DNA from: Algoriphagus winogradskyi
Lineage (GTDB): Bacteria; Bacteroidota; Bacteroidia; Cytophagales; Cyclobacteriaceae
DNA length: 64,000 nt
NCBI RefSeq assembly: GCF_900182815.1
Contig: NZ_FXUA01000002.1
Span: 558,001-622,000 of the forward strand
Direction: 5' to 3'
Shown here: positions 17,268 to 25,048 of the stretch, one piece after another
Layout of the letters: the number at the start of each line of letters is the position of its first letter
Numbering within the stretch: the stretch's first letter is position 1
Program-made: the position numbers and the translations under genes
The notes under the pieces: generated by a model
Seen by the model: only the letters and a program-made list of their open reading frames with translations
What the model was told of the DNA's origin: nothing
The model's database searches: none

Positions 17268-18491
17268 TTATTTCACTATCCAATAATTCAGATAGCCAGA
17301 TGGGGTTTCCAGTACCACTTTGAATATGTCAGACTGTGTTCCATTAAGGGAAAATGACTTCTTCTCATCGACTAAATTGACCTCACCGACTAGCCAATAA
17401 TTATCTAAGCCACCAGTCTTGAAATTATTTGTTGTTGATACCCAAACTCTGCCTTTTTTGCCTTTGGAAAGAGATTTCCAGCTCATTGAGATTTCTCCAT
17501 TTTTCGATTCAGCTTTCAGTCCACTTGCATCCACTGCTCCAATGAATGGAGTTCCATCTAATTCCATTGCGATCTTCTTAGGAATGCTGATTTCTAAATG
17601 ATTCGCTATAGAAGGCAGAATGTCCACCATCTCTGGTGTTTCCTCAAAATGTGAATTGGTGTTTTTTGAATTGGTGACTATCCATGTGGCACGTTCTCTT
17701 GCGCTATGACCTCCGTGATCAAAACCATCATCAGTTCTTCCATGATCTGTAGTGATGACTATTAGCCAATCTTCTCCAAAAGTATCTTCTCGGTATTGAA
17801 TTGCTTCCCAAACACGTCCGATTTGGATATCTGCTTTTTTGACTCCGTCCATCATTTCAGGACTATTGCCAAAGCCATGTCCCATATCATCGGAATATTC
17901 CAAATACATCCAGGATAACCCTGGAGCTTCCTCAGAAATATAGCGGGCAGCTTCTTTGGAAACTGCTTCGTCTATTCTATGGATGTAAAATTTATCATCG
18001 TCATGAGGGAAATTCAAGCTGTCCAGCTCCAATCCGTCAAAATAATAGTCAAAAACAAAGTTTCCAGTTTGCGGTAAATTCGCCCCCACCAGTTTAGTTC
18101 TATTGTCTAGCCAAGTAGAGAAAATGGCCGTTTTCTTAGTTGGGTTAGCTTCTTTTAGTATTCTGAAAATTGTCCAGTAGTTATAATTCGGCGCCTTGAT
18201 ACTGTTTCCCCATACATTATGCTTATTCGCCCAAACTCCAGTTAATAAGGAGTTATATCCCACTGCAGAAATAGTAGGCGTCTCAGAATATCCGCCCACT
18301 TCGCCGCCCATACTAGCTTTAGTAAATCCTCCAATTGCACTAATCTTGTCCATATTTGGAGTAGCAACTGAATCGATCACATCTGCAGGGATTCCATCTA
18401 GGATTACGAATAACACTTTTTTGGAGTTGGTTTGAGCAAAACTGTGAGATGCAAACAAGGCAACGGCTGCAAGCGTTAAAATTCTTTTCAT
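17268..18491 (-). CDS. Secreted alkaline-phosphatase-superfamily phosphodiesterase
   Basis: 407 aa with a signal peptide (MKRILTLAAVALFASHSFAQ). It has the two-metal alkaline phosphatase superfamily layout of the type I phosphodiesterase / nucleotide pyrophosphatase group: first metal ligand D32 in FVILDGIP, a nucleophile region in TPTISAVGYNSLLTG, DDMGHGFG, and TTDHGRTDDGFDHGGHS for the remaining ligands. A C-terminal part of about 80 residues forms an extra beta domain. It would hydrolyse phosphate mono- or diesters in the periplasm. The substrate cannot be fixed from sequence. Confidence 0.85.
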   Translation of the reverse strand: MKRILTLAAVALFASHSFAQTNSKKVLFVILDGIPADVIDSVATPNMDKISAIGGFTKASMGGEVGGYSETPTISAVGYNSLLTGVWANKHNVWGNSIKAPNYNYWTIFRILKEANPTKKTAIFSTWLDNRTKLVGANLPQTGNFVFDYYFDGLELDSLNFPHDDDKFYIHRIDEAVSKEAARYISEEAPGLSWMYLEYSDDMGHGFGNSPEMMDGVKKADIQIGRVWEAIQYREDTFGEDWLIVITTDHGRTDDGFDHGGHSARERATWIVTNSKNTNSHFEETPEMVDILPSIANHLEISIPKKIAMELDGTPFIGAVDASGLKAESKNGEISMSWKSLSKGKKGRVWVSTTNNFKTGGLDNYWLVGEVNLVDEKKSFSLNGTQSDIFKVVLETPSGYLNYWIVK

Positions 18492-18568
18492 TCTTGGCTA
18501 TTTCTAAGAGATTCTAAAGGTACTCCCTAAAGTTAAAAATGAAATGGAATAGGTTTTTAGCTCCCCTG

Positions 18569-19078
18569 CTACTTCCGGTCCAATGTCATCTCCAAGAAGG
18601 TGTACCAGGTATCTCCTTGGTTGAATTCGCCGATTTCAAACCATTGACCTTTCTCATTTATTTTGATAATGTACCTGACCGATTCTGCAGGATACCAATA
18701 ATATACATCCTCTTTTATTTCAGATTTGAAAGTCCCTTTTTGTCCAGATGGAAGGAATGATTGAAAATCAAACTGATTTTCTGCTCCGGAAGATGTGATG
18801 ATGGCTAGCGCATTGTGGACAATTTCTCCATCTGATTTACCTAATCCTTCAATTAAAATAGCCGTGGAATCTAGTTTGAACTGAATATTTTCAGTTTGTT
18901 CAAATGTACGTTTGACTCTATCTTGGCCCATCATCCACCCGGATCCTTTCCATTCCCCGACTAGAAAAGATAGTTTTTTCACTTCTGCTTGGAAAGATTT
19001 ATCGGTTTCACTGCTTTGCGCAATTGATAGGTTTGTGATAACCGATAGAGCGAGTATTAGAATTGTTGATTTTTTCAT
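18569..19078 (-). CDS. DUF1579-like secreted protein
   Basis: 169 aa with a signal peptide (MKKSTILILALSVITNLSIAQ). The mature start KKLSFLVGEWKGSGWM is typical of DUF1579-like lipocalin-type barrels, and the rest has regular beta strands. The function is unknown. A 15-bp palindrome GTTTATA-C-TATAAAC sits 16 bp upstream of the ATG and matches the palindrome before the neighbouring HTH_34 regulator operon, so it is probably controlled by that regulator. Confidence 0.75.
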   Translation of the reverse strand: MKKSTILILALSVITNLSIAQSSETDKSFQAEVKKLSFLVGEWKGSGWMMGQDRVKRTFEQTENIQFKLDSTAILIEGLGKSDGEIVHNALAIITSSGAENQFDFQSFLPSGQKGTFKSEIKEDVYYWYPAESVRYIIKINEKGQWFEIGEFNQGDTWYTFLEMTLDRK

Positions 19079-19093
19079 AATTTCTATAAAATG

Positions 19094-19108
19094 GTTTATA
19101 CTATAAAC
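19094..19108. promoter_or_regulatory. Palindromic operator, copy 1 (GTTTATA-N-TATAAAC)
   Basis: GTTTATACTATAAAC is a perfect 7-1-7 inverted repeat directly upstream of the DUF1579-like gene. The same arms and spacing occur at 20015-20029, before the regulator operon. It is probably the binding site of the HTH_34 protein encoded at 19126-19413. Confidence 0.65.
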
Positions 19109-19125
19109 TAAATATTCAAATTTTT

Positions 19126-19413
19126 TTAAGTGATGTAATTTTTAAGATTTTCAACATAACTCTCAAAAGCTCTAACACCTTTTTGTGTTACAGAGCAGGT
19201 AGTTAGCGGTCGTTTTCCTTTAAATGACTTTGTTATTCTGATATACTCGGCTTTGTCAAGTTTATCCAACTGTACACTTAGATTTCCTGCAGTTGATTCA
19301 GTTTTCTCTTTGAGAAAGGTGAATTCTGCTGACTCCACGCTGATTAGGATGGACATAACGGCTAGGCGCAACTGCGAATGTAAAAGAGGGTCTAATGGCT
19401 TAAACTCGCTCAC
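19126..19413 (-). CDS. HTH_34-type winged helix transcriptional regulator
   Basis: 95 aa single-domain winged helix protein (PF13601-like). Landmarks are LDPLLHSQLRLAVMSIL, the recognition-helix region ESTAGNLSVQLDKLDKAEYI, and the wing plus C-terminus CSVTQKGVRAFESYVENL. It is probably a small dimeric repressor. Its start overlaps the end of the upstream membrane protein gene by 14 bp, a coupling often seen for this family in Bacteroidota. The perfect palindrome before that operon suggests autoregulation. Confidence 0.88.
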   Translation of the reverse strand: MSEFKPLDPLLHSQLRLAVMSILISVESAEFTFLKEKTESTAGNLSVQLDKLDKAEYIRITKSFKGKRPLTTCSVTQKGVRAFESYVENLKNYIT

Positions 19414-19975
19414 GATAAGTGTATTTTAAGTAATAACCAGGCACAAGATATCCCAAAACCATCGCAATCCCAGCGACTAAGTACTGATCAGAAACTGATA
19501 CAAGGAATGCAATAATAGCAGCAATCGCCAAAACTAATCCGCCAAACTTAACCATCGAAACTTTGATGATGCTACCGGTAGCAAACATTCCAACTGCGGC
19601 TAATAGTAAAATCACAGGATTATGATTAAATCCTAGCACTGGCATAAAACTCAGAACTATTAGCATGGCAACGAATACTCCTATCCAGACTTGGTTCAGG
19701 ATCTGATCTAGATGTGTTTTGAATTTTGCCTTGCTCCGCTTATTGTAGCTCCAGTAAAAACTGAATAAGGAAGCTGGAATTACAAGAATCCAGATGTAAT
19801 AAGGGTGTTCGTAATTTGCTTTTTCAAGTGCATAAAACCCAAGATTGCAAATAGATATTACCCATCCCCAGAGCAAAAGGTGAAAACTTCCATCTCCTGC
19901 CGCTTCTTTTTTGACTCTAGCGATCATATCAGTGATGATCGCTAAGGACTCAGTACTTGATAATTCTTTTTCCAT
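19400..19975 (-). CDS. Multi-pass membrane protein, partner of the HTH_34 regulator
   Basis: 191 aa from ATG 19975; the reading frame is open further upstream but that part lacks conserved character and covers the operator. About five to six membrane segments are visible (LLLWGWVISICNLGFYAL, IWILVIPASLFSFYW, VWIGVFVAMLIVLSFMPV, PVILLLAAVGMFATGSII and two more), with a basic loop NKRSKAKFK. I know no defined function. It is cotranscribed with the winged-helix regulator and preceded by its palindrome. Confidence 0.8.
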   Translation of the reverse strand: MEKELSSTESLAIITDMIARVKKEAAGDGSFHLLLWGWVISICNLGFYALEKANYEHPYYIWILVIPASLFSFYWSYNKRSKAKFKTHLDQILNQVWIGVFVAMLIVLSFMPVLGFNHNPVILLLAAVGMFATGSIIKVSMVKFGGLVLAIAAIIAFLVSVSDQYLVAGIAMVLGYLVPGYYLKYTYRERV

Positions 19976-20014
19976 GATTTTAAAATTTAATGTTTGAGCG
20001 ATAAATGTAAATAA

Positions 20015-20029
20015 GTTTATAATATAAAC
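20015..20029. promoter_or_regulatory. Palindromic operator, copy 2 (GTTTATA-N-TATAAAC)
   Basis: GTTTATAATATAAAC is a perfect 7-1-7 inverted repeat about 40 bp upstream of the membrane protein / HTH_34 operon. It differs from copy 1 at the central base only. Confidence 0.65.
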
Positions 20030-20174
20030 CAAAAATAAATTAAAATGCTGATTATAAAATGTTTAAAATCCTTTTGGTCGTATTTGGGTTTGATAATGAA
20101 TTTGGAACCCTCCGGGAATTCATTTTTGAATTCATTTTCTTAACTTGATTCTTAAACCTTTTTGATGCCAAAAC

Positions 20175-20627
20175 ATGAAAAATATTTTTCATCCTCAGAT
20201 AGTTCAAGAATTAATCGACAGGATAAACAAGCTTACTCCCGAGACCACGCCGCGTTGGGGAATAATGCGTGTAGATCAAATGATGGCTCACTGCTGTGTT
20301 GCTTATGAAATGGCATATACCAATAAGCATCCCAAGCCTAATGGGTTTATGCGCTTCTTGTTGAAAACCTTCGTAAAGAATGGCGTAGTAAACGATAAAC
20401 CTTACCCGAGAAATGCCAGAACTGCACCTGCTTTTATTATTGCGGAGCGCAAAGACTTTGAAACTGAAAAAGCACGTTTAATTGGGTATTTGGAGCAGAC
20501 TAGAGATCTTGGTATCCCCCATTTTGAGGGCAAGGAATCGCTATCTTTTGGTCCGCTCACAGCTGAGGAATGGAATAGTCTTTTTTATAAGCATCTCGAT
20601 CACCATTTAACCCAATTCGGTGTATGA
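20175..20627 (+). CDS. DUF1569 (DinB-like) domain protein
   Basis: 150 aa with no signal peptide. It is a DinB/YfiT-like four-helix bundle of the DUF1569 group, with the conserved start WGIMRVDQMMAHCCVAYE and the end YKHLDHHLTQFGV. The histidines in MAHC and LDHH are the candidate metal ligands. The enzymatic role is unknown; DinB relatives include thiol-dependent metalloenzymes. Its stop overlaps the start of the next gene in ATGA, so the two are translationally coupled. Confidence 0.85.
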   Translation: MKNIFHPQIVQELIDRINKLTPETTPRWGIMRVDQMMAHCCVAYEMAYTNKHPKPNGFMRFLLKTFVKNGVVNDKPYPRNARTAPAFIIAERKDFETEKARLIGYLEQTRDLGIPHFEGKESLSFGPLTAEEWNSLFYKHLDHHLTQFGV

Positions 20628-20992
20628 TACATCCTGCAAAGTCTATCAGGACTTTTATTGGTTCAAAAGACTATAACGAGAGTATTCGATTTTATAAAGT
20701 ATTGGGATTTGAGGTGAAGTCACTCGATCCCAAGATGTCATTAGTTACCGTTACCGATAAGCTTGCATTCTATTTACAAGATGCTTACTTGAAAACCTGG
20801 TGCGAAAACTCCATGATTTTTCTAGAATTAGAAAGTGATCTCGAGTCTTATTGGGAGGCTATCAAAGTCCTTGGTTTACCGGATAAATTTCCTGGAACCA
20901 AACTGAGCACGATTAAACATAACGATTGGGGAAGTGAGTTTTTTCTTCATGACCCAGCCGGTGTTCTTTGGCATTTTGGGATATTCAATTGA
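20624..20992 (+). CDS. VOC (glyoxalase/bleomycin resistance) family protein
   Basis: 122 aa, the size of a two-module vicinal-oxygen-chelate protein. Visible pieces are FIGSKDYNESIRFYKVLGFEV for the first module and WGSEFFLHDPAGVLWHFG for the second, with Glu/His metal-ligand positions. It overlaps the DUF1569 gene by 4 bp. VOC proteins range from glyoxalases to antibiotic-binding proteins; which applies here is unclear. Confidence 0.87.
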   Translation: MIHPAKSIRTFIGSKDYNESIRFYKVLGFEVKSLDPKMSLVTVTDKLAFYLQDAYLKTWCENSMIFLELESDLESYWEAIKVLGLPDKFPGTKLSTIKHNDWGSEFFLHDPAGVLWHFGIFN

Positions 20993-21171
20993 TCCCTACT
21001 CCAGATGTGGAAAATATAGGCTGACTTATAGACTAATTCCGCTATACTTTGAGCCTAAATAAGTTAGCTTATTGACGGTTAAGATTTCTTTTAATAGACC
21101 ATAAGAATTTTGTCAAGTAGTTCTTTCGGTCTGATTCTTGAGCCCTTTTGCCTCAAAAAGATTAACTACAT

Positions 21172-21630
21172 ATGAACAAAAATTTGCTTCTATTGGGACT
21201 TTTTGCGTCACTTTCATTTGCAACTTCCTGCTCTAACTCTGAATCAGTTTCTGAAGAGGAAAATGAAATCAATTCTACAGAAAAGGCTTTATATGTTGGT
21301 GACAATTCAGCTACCTCGCTTGACTGGAACGGTACCTATAAAGGCACAGTGCCCTGCGCTAGTTGTGAGGGAATTGAAACTATTCTAACCCTCAACATCG
21401 ATCGTACTTATAAATTGTCAACCCATTATTTCGGAAGAAATGACGCTCTGGAAGAGGATGATATGGGGACTTTTACTTGGGATGAAACTGGATCTATTAT
21501 TACGCTGGAGCATGTAAGCAATGGGCCTAGCAAATATAAAGTGGGTGAAAATCGCATTTGGCAACTTGACATGCACGGAAATATTATCACCGGAGATCTT
21601 GCGGATCATTACATACTGACCAAGCAATAA
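21172..21630 (+). CDS. NlpE-like copper-resistance-type lipoprotein
   Basis: 152 aa. The lipoprotein signal ends at about residue 20 (SLSFATSCSNSE). The mature region matches the NlpE N-terminal domain: WNGTYKGTVPCASCEGIETILTL with the CxxC pair, then GTFTWDETGSIITLE. In other bacteria NlpE senses outer-membrane or copper stress; here only the N-terminal domain is present. It is convergent with oxyR, with 3 bp between the stop codons. Confidence 0.85.
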   Translation: MNKNLLLLGLFASLSFATSCSNSESVSEEENEINSTEKALYVGDNSATSLDWNGTYKGTVPCASCEGIETILTLNIDRTYKLSTHYFGRNDALEEDDMGTFTWDETGSIITLEHVSNGPSKYKVGENRIWQLDMHGNIITGDLADHYILTKQ

Positions 21631-21633
21631 ACC

Positions 21634-22566
21634 TTACTTAAATCGCACTATTTTTCCATGAGCTTTTGAGGTCATGTTCTGAGGAATGGAATCTGTGATT
21701 TCCTTGTATAAAAGTTCTACGAGCTTTTGCTTTAGGAAACTTCGATTTAAAATTATACTTACTTCGCGTGTAGGAGAAACGCCGTCAAAAGGCCTTAATC
21801 TGGTTTTCTCCTCATCGGAAAGTTCTAAGGTCGCTAATTCTGGAAGAAGAGTAACGCCTTTGTATCTGTTTACCATGTTTTTAAGCCCTTCAAGTGATCC
21901 ACTTTCGTAGTGAAAATTCTTTGGTCCGCTTAGGCTTTGATCACAAAGATTAATCACTTGATCCCGAAAACAATGCCCTTGCTGGAGAACCCAGAAATCT
22001 TCTTTCTGCACTTTTTCAGGATGAAACGCCGACTCCTTTAATAGGGGATGATCCTTTGATAAATAGGCGAAAAACTTTTCATAAAACATTGGTTTCTCGA
22101 CAATTCCTGCTTCCTCCAAAGGTGTCACAATAATTCCAAGATCTAACTCGTCATTCTTTAACTTTTTCACTACGTCTTCAGTGACCATTTCCTGCACCTC
22201 CAGCTTCACATGTGGATATTTCTCCAAAAACTTTCTGATAAAAAGATGCAATAAGTAAGGTGCCAGCGTAGGGATAATCCCCAACTTTATCACCCCTGAA
22301 ACATCTCCTTTCAAGTCAGCTACCAATTCAAAAATTCCTTTGCTTTCAGACACCACCTTCTTGGCTTGCTTGATTATTTGAACTCCCATTTCAGTAGGAA
22401 TTACAGGCATTTTACTTCGATCAAAAAGAATGACCCCTAAATCCCGTTCTAACTTACTGAGCTGTGCGCTCAAGGTAGGTTGAGTTACAAAACAGCTCTC
22501 CGCAGCATGGCCAAAGTGTCTGTGCTTGTCGACTGCTATCAGGTATTCTAGTTGTTGTATAGTCAT
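21634..22566 (-). CDS. oxyR: Hydrogen peroxide-inducible genes activator OxyR
   Basis: 310 aa LysR-type regulator. The N-terminal winged helix-turn-helix (MTIQQLEYLIAVDKHRHFGHAAESCFVTQPTLSAQLSKLE) is followed by a periplasmic-binding-like sensor domain. The OxyR redox pair is present at C199 (GHCFRDQ) and C208 (INLCDQ), the same numbers as in E. coli OxyR. It senses peroxide by disulfide formation and activates antioxidant genes. No catalase or peroxidase gene is adjacent in this window. Confidence 0.93.
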   Translation of the reverse strand: MTIQQLEYLIAVDKHRHFGHAAESCFVTQPTLSAQLSKLERDLGVILFDRSKMPVIPTEMGVQIIKQAKKVVSESKGIFELVADLKGDVSGVIKLGIIPTLAPYLLHLFIRKFLEKYPHVKLEVQEMVTEDVVKKLKNDELDLGIIVTPLEEAGIVEKPMFYEKFFAYLSKDHPLLKESAFHPEKVQKEDFWVLQQGHCFRDQVINLCDQSLSGPKNFHYESGSLEGLKNMVNRYKGVTLLPELATLELSDEEKTRLRPFDGVSPTREVSIILNRSFLKQKLVELLYKEITDSIPQNMTSKAHGKIVRFK

Positions 22567-22744
22567 AGGCTTATGCTTCTCTATGTCAAAAGTAGAAATT
22601 TCCGAAAAGAGTTTCTTCCTCCTTTTCTAATACCAAGAACCTTTAATCAAATAGCGAATTGAATGTTTTTCAGTCGATCAGAAAATCAGTACTTTATAAG
22701 CCAATATTCAAAAGATCCCCTAATAACCTTAATCTCTCTAAATA

Positions 22745-24046
22745 ATGAGCAAATCAAATTTTTCCCGAAGGAAATTCCTAAGTGCCTCCTTATTAAGTAC
22801 CGTTGGCTTTTCAGCTATTCCAAATCTAAGTTTTGGAAAAAATACGGTCGCAGCCGATACCTCTAAAATTCGCCTAGGATTCATAGGAGTTGGGAGGCAG
22901 GCGATGGGATTGCTTAGCAACATGATGAAAAACCCAATTGTGGACGTAGTGGCAGGTGCAGACGTCTATGAGATAAAATTGGAAAGATTTAAAGAACGTG
23001 TAGCAAAGCTTTATAAGGAGGAGAAAAGAGAGGCTCCATCAATGAAAGTTTATGGGGATTACAAAGAATTGCTAGCAAATCCTGATGTCGATGCGGTAGT
23101 GATCGCTTCGCCAGATCATTGGCATGCAATGATGGCAATAGATGCCTGTCATGCCGGAAAAGACATTTATCTGGAAAAGCCGCTAACCTTCACCATTCAT
23201 GAGGGGCAAGAGTTAGTTAAAGCTGTGCGCTCCAATGGGATCGTACTTGCTGTAGGAAGCATGCAGCGATCTGGGGCTAATTTTCAACACGCAGCCAGAA
23301 TGGTCCAAAAAGGAATGCTTGGAAATATCAAACAAGTTCTGGTTAATGTAGGTACTCCGCCTCATCCCAAGCCTTACGATTTGCCAATTCAACCGGTTCC
23401 TGCAGGTTTAGATTGGAATTCTTGGGTTGGGCCTATTCCAGCTATTCACTACAACGAAGAATTAAATCCTCCAATTAGCCTGAACCCAGAGCAAAATGAA
23501 AAAGTATGGGGAGCATGGCGATGGTACCAAGAAACAGGTGGCGGGCTGATGACTGACTGGGGAGCACATATGATAGATATCGCACAGTGGGGACTTGGAA
23601 TGGATAGAAATGGTCCAGTTGAAGTAATCCCTAGTACTGGTTCTGCACCGCTGAAATACATTTATTCAAATGGAGTCCCTATGGTTATTGAGCCTTTTGA
23701 TGAAGGAAGGCAAGGAGTGAAGTTTATTGGAGAAAAGGGCTGGATTAAGGTTTCTAGAGGTACTTACGACACGAATGTTTTAGCCTGCGAGCGCAAATTC
23801 GAGAAAGAGGAGTTTGGATTCGGGGATCATCACATAGATTTTATTGATTGTGTAGTTAAGCGAAAAGATCCTGTAGTGCCTGTTGAAATCGGTCATAGCT
23901 CGTGTACAGCTTGCACTATCGGAAATATTGCGCATCAATTAGGACGACCACTTAAATGGGATCCAATAGCACAAGTATTTGTAGATGACTGGGAAGCCAA
24001 TTCCAAGCTTCATTATACTTACCAGCATGGCTATTCACTTGGTTAA
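22745..24046 (+). CDS. Tat-exported Gfo/Idh/MocA family oxidoreductase
   Basis: 433 aa. The N-terminus carries a twin-arginine signal (NFSRRKFLSASLLSTVGF). A Rossmann fold follows (KIRLGFIGVGRQAMGLL), then SPDHWHAMMAIDACHAGKDIYLEKPLTFTIHEG with the family Lys of EKP, and a C-terminal alpha/beta domain (GGGLMTDWGAHMIDIAQWGLG). It probably oxidises or hydrolyses a sugar derivative in the periplasm with tightly bound NAD(P). The substrate is unknown. It is monocistronic and divergent from oxyR. Confidence 0.9.
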   Translation: MSKSNFSRRKFLSASLLSTVGFSAIPNLSFGKNTVAADTSKIRLGFIGVGRQAMGLLSNMMKNPIVDVVAGADVYEIKLERFKERVAKLYKEEKREAPSMKVYGDYKELLANPDVDAVVIASPDHWHAMMAIDACHAGKDIYLEKPLTFTIHEGQELVKAVRSNGIVLAVGSMQRSGANFQHAARMVQKGMLGNIKQVLVNVGTPPHPKPYDLPIQPVPAGLDWNSWVGPIPAIHYNEELNPPISLNPEQNEKVWGAWRWYQETGGGLMTDWGAHMIDIAQWGLGMDRNGPVEVIPSTGSAPLKYIYSNGVPMVIEPFDEGRQGVKFIGEKGWIKVSRGTYDTNVLACERKFEKEEFGFGDHHIDFIDCVVKRKDPVVPVEIGHSSCTACTIGNIAHQLGRPLKWDPIAQVFVDDWEANSKLHYTYQHGYSLG

Positions 24047-24095
24047 AGCGTATTAATTGAGGTTGTTGTATAGTTCAGGTAGTTGATTTTTAAGA

Positions 24096-24116
24096 TTATA
24101 CAGTTAGATTGTATAA
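24096..24116 (+). promoter_or_regulatory. Candidate OhrR/MarR operator
   Basis: TTATACA, a 7-bp spacer and TGTATAA form an inverted repeat 19 bp upstream of the OhrR start. Its core TACAGTTAGATTGTA is close to the OhrR box (TACAATT/AATTGTA type). Confidence 0.6.
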
Positions 24117-24134
24117 AATCCTAATTTTCGCCCC

Positions 24135-24569
24135 ATGCTTCCAATCCATCAGCTTTCGCTATCTCTTTATTCAAGTTCCAGATTATTAATTCAGTTCATT
24201 CAAACCGCTTTGAATGAACTGAATTTGACCTACCCACAATTTCTTGTGCTATCTGTTTTGTGGGAAGAAGATGGGTTGAAGGTCAATGAAATCGGTAAGC
24301 GTCTTTATCTTGATTCAGGGACGTTGACCCCTTTGTTGAAAAAACTAGAGGCAATGAATTACGTGAGGAGGCAGAGAGGTGAGGCGGACGAACGGACAGT
24401 TCATGTGGAATTAACTTATCCTGGAAAATCACTTCAAGTTAAAGCCCATGAAATAATTGAGCCTTTAAATGAACAAATGACAGAATCTTCAGATTTAAAA
24501 TTGTCTGAGCTAAACCATTCTATTTCTCACTTGTTAGATAGTATTGAAAAACTAAAAAGATCTAACTAA
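24135..24569 (+). CDS. OhrR-like MarR family regulator lacking the redox cysteine
   Basis: 144 aa MarR protein. It aligns well with OhrR: LYSSSR, LNLTYPQFLVLSVLWE, the winged helix GKRLYLDSGTLTPLLKKLE and RRQRGEADERTVHVELT. OhrR represses the organic hydroperoxide resistance gene and is inactivated by oxidation of a cysteine in QLCxxLY. Here that position is serine (QLSLSLY, S8) and the protein contains no cysteine at all. It abuts ohr with no gap. It is probably still the ohr regulator but cannot sense by the usual thiol chemistry. Confidence 0.85.
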   Translation: MLPIHQLSLSLYSSSRLLIQFIQTALNELNLTYPQFLVLSVLWEEDGLKVNEIGKRLYLDSGTLTPLLKKLEAMNYVRRQRGEADERTVHVELTYPGKSLQVKAHEIIEPLNEQMTESSDLKLSELNHSISHLLDSIEKLKRSN

Positions 24570-24992
24570 ATGAAGAAGTTGAATATTGATTATACCGCGG
24601 TAGCTATAAATACTGGAGGTAGAAAAGGCCATGTGAAAACGGATGATGGACTTTTGGATTTTGACGTTGCGATGCCAAAAGAAATAGGAGGTGAAGGAGG
24701 GAAAACAAATCCAGAACAATTTTTTGCTGCAGGTTATGCTGCTTGTTTCGGTGGTGCATTAGGTGCTGTTGCTGGGAAGACGAGTCTGCGGGATTCTGAA
24801 ATTACCGCCAAAGTTCATCTGGGTAATTATGGTCCGGGTGATTTCGGTTTGGCGGTGGATATTTTTGTGAAAATACCGCATGCTGATTCTTTGGAAGAAG
24901 CCCAAAAACTAGTTGAGGCAGCGCATGAAGTTTGTCCTTACTCCAAAGCAACTAAAGGGAATATAGAAGTAAATGTGAAGGCTATCTCTTAG
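24570..24992 (+). CDS. ohr: Organic hydroperoxide resistance protein Ohr
   Basis: 140 aa Ohr/OsmC family peroxidase that reduces organic hydroperoxides. Both redox cysteines are present: C59 (AAGYAACFGGAL) and C122 (HEVCPYSKAT). The conserved R18 and E49 are also present. The start codon follows the stop of the OhrR-like gene directly, so the pair forms an operon under the palindrome at 24096. Confidence 0.95.
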   Translation: MKKLNIDYTAVAINTGGRKGHVKTDDGLLDFDVAMPKEIGGEGGKTNPEQFFAAGYAACFGGALGAVAGKTSLRDSEITAKVHLGNYGPGDFGLAVDIFVKIPHADSLEEAQKLVEAAHEVCPYSKATKGNIEVNVKAIS

Positions 24993-25006
24993 CTTTCGCT
25001 CTTAAA

Positions 25007-25048
25007 ATCTACAGTCTAGCTACTCGCCTAGACTGTAGATATGTTTAT
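25007..25048. terminator. Intrinsic terminator of ohrR-ohr
   Basis: ATCTACAGTCTAG and CTAGACTGTAGAT form a perfect 13-bp stem with an 8-nt loop, followed by a weak T-rich tail. The tail end overlaps the stop of the convergent oxidoreductase gene. Confidence 0.8.
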
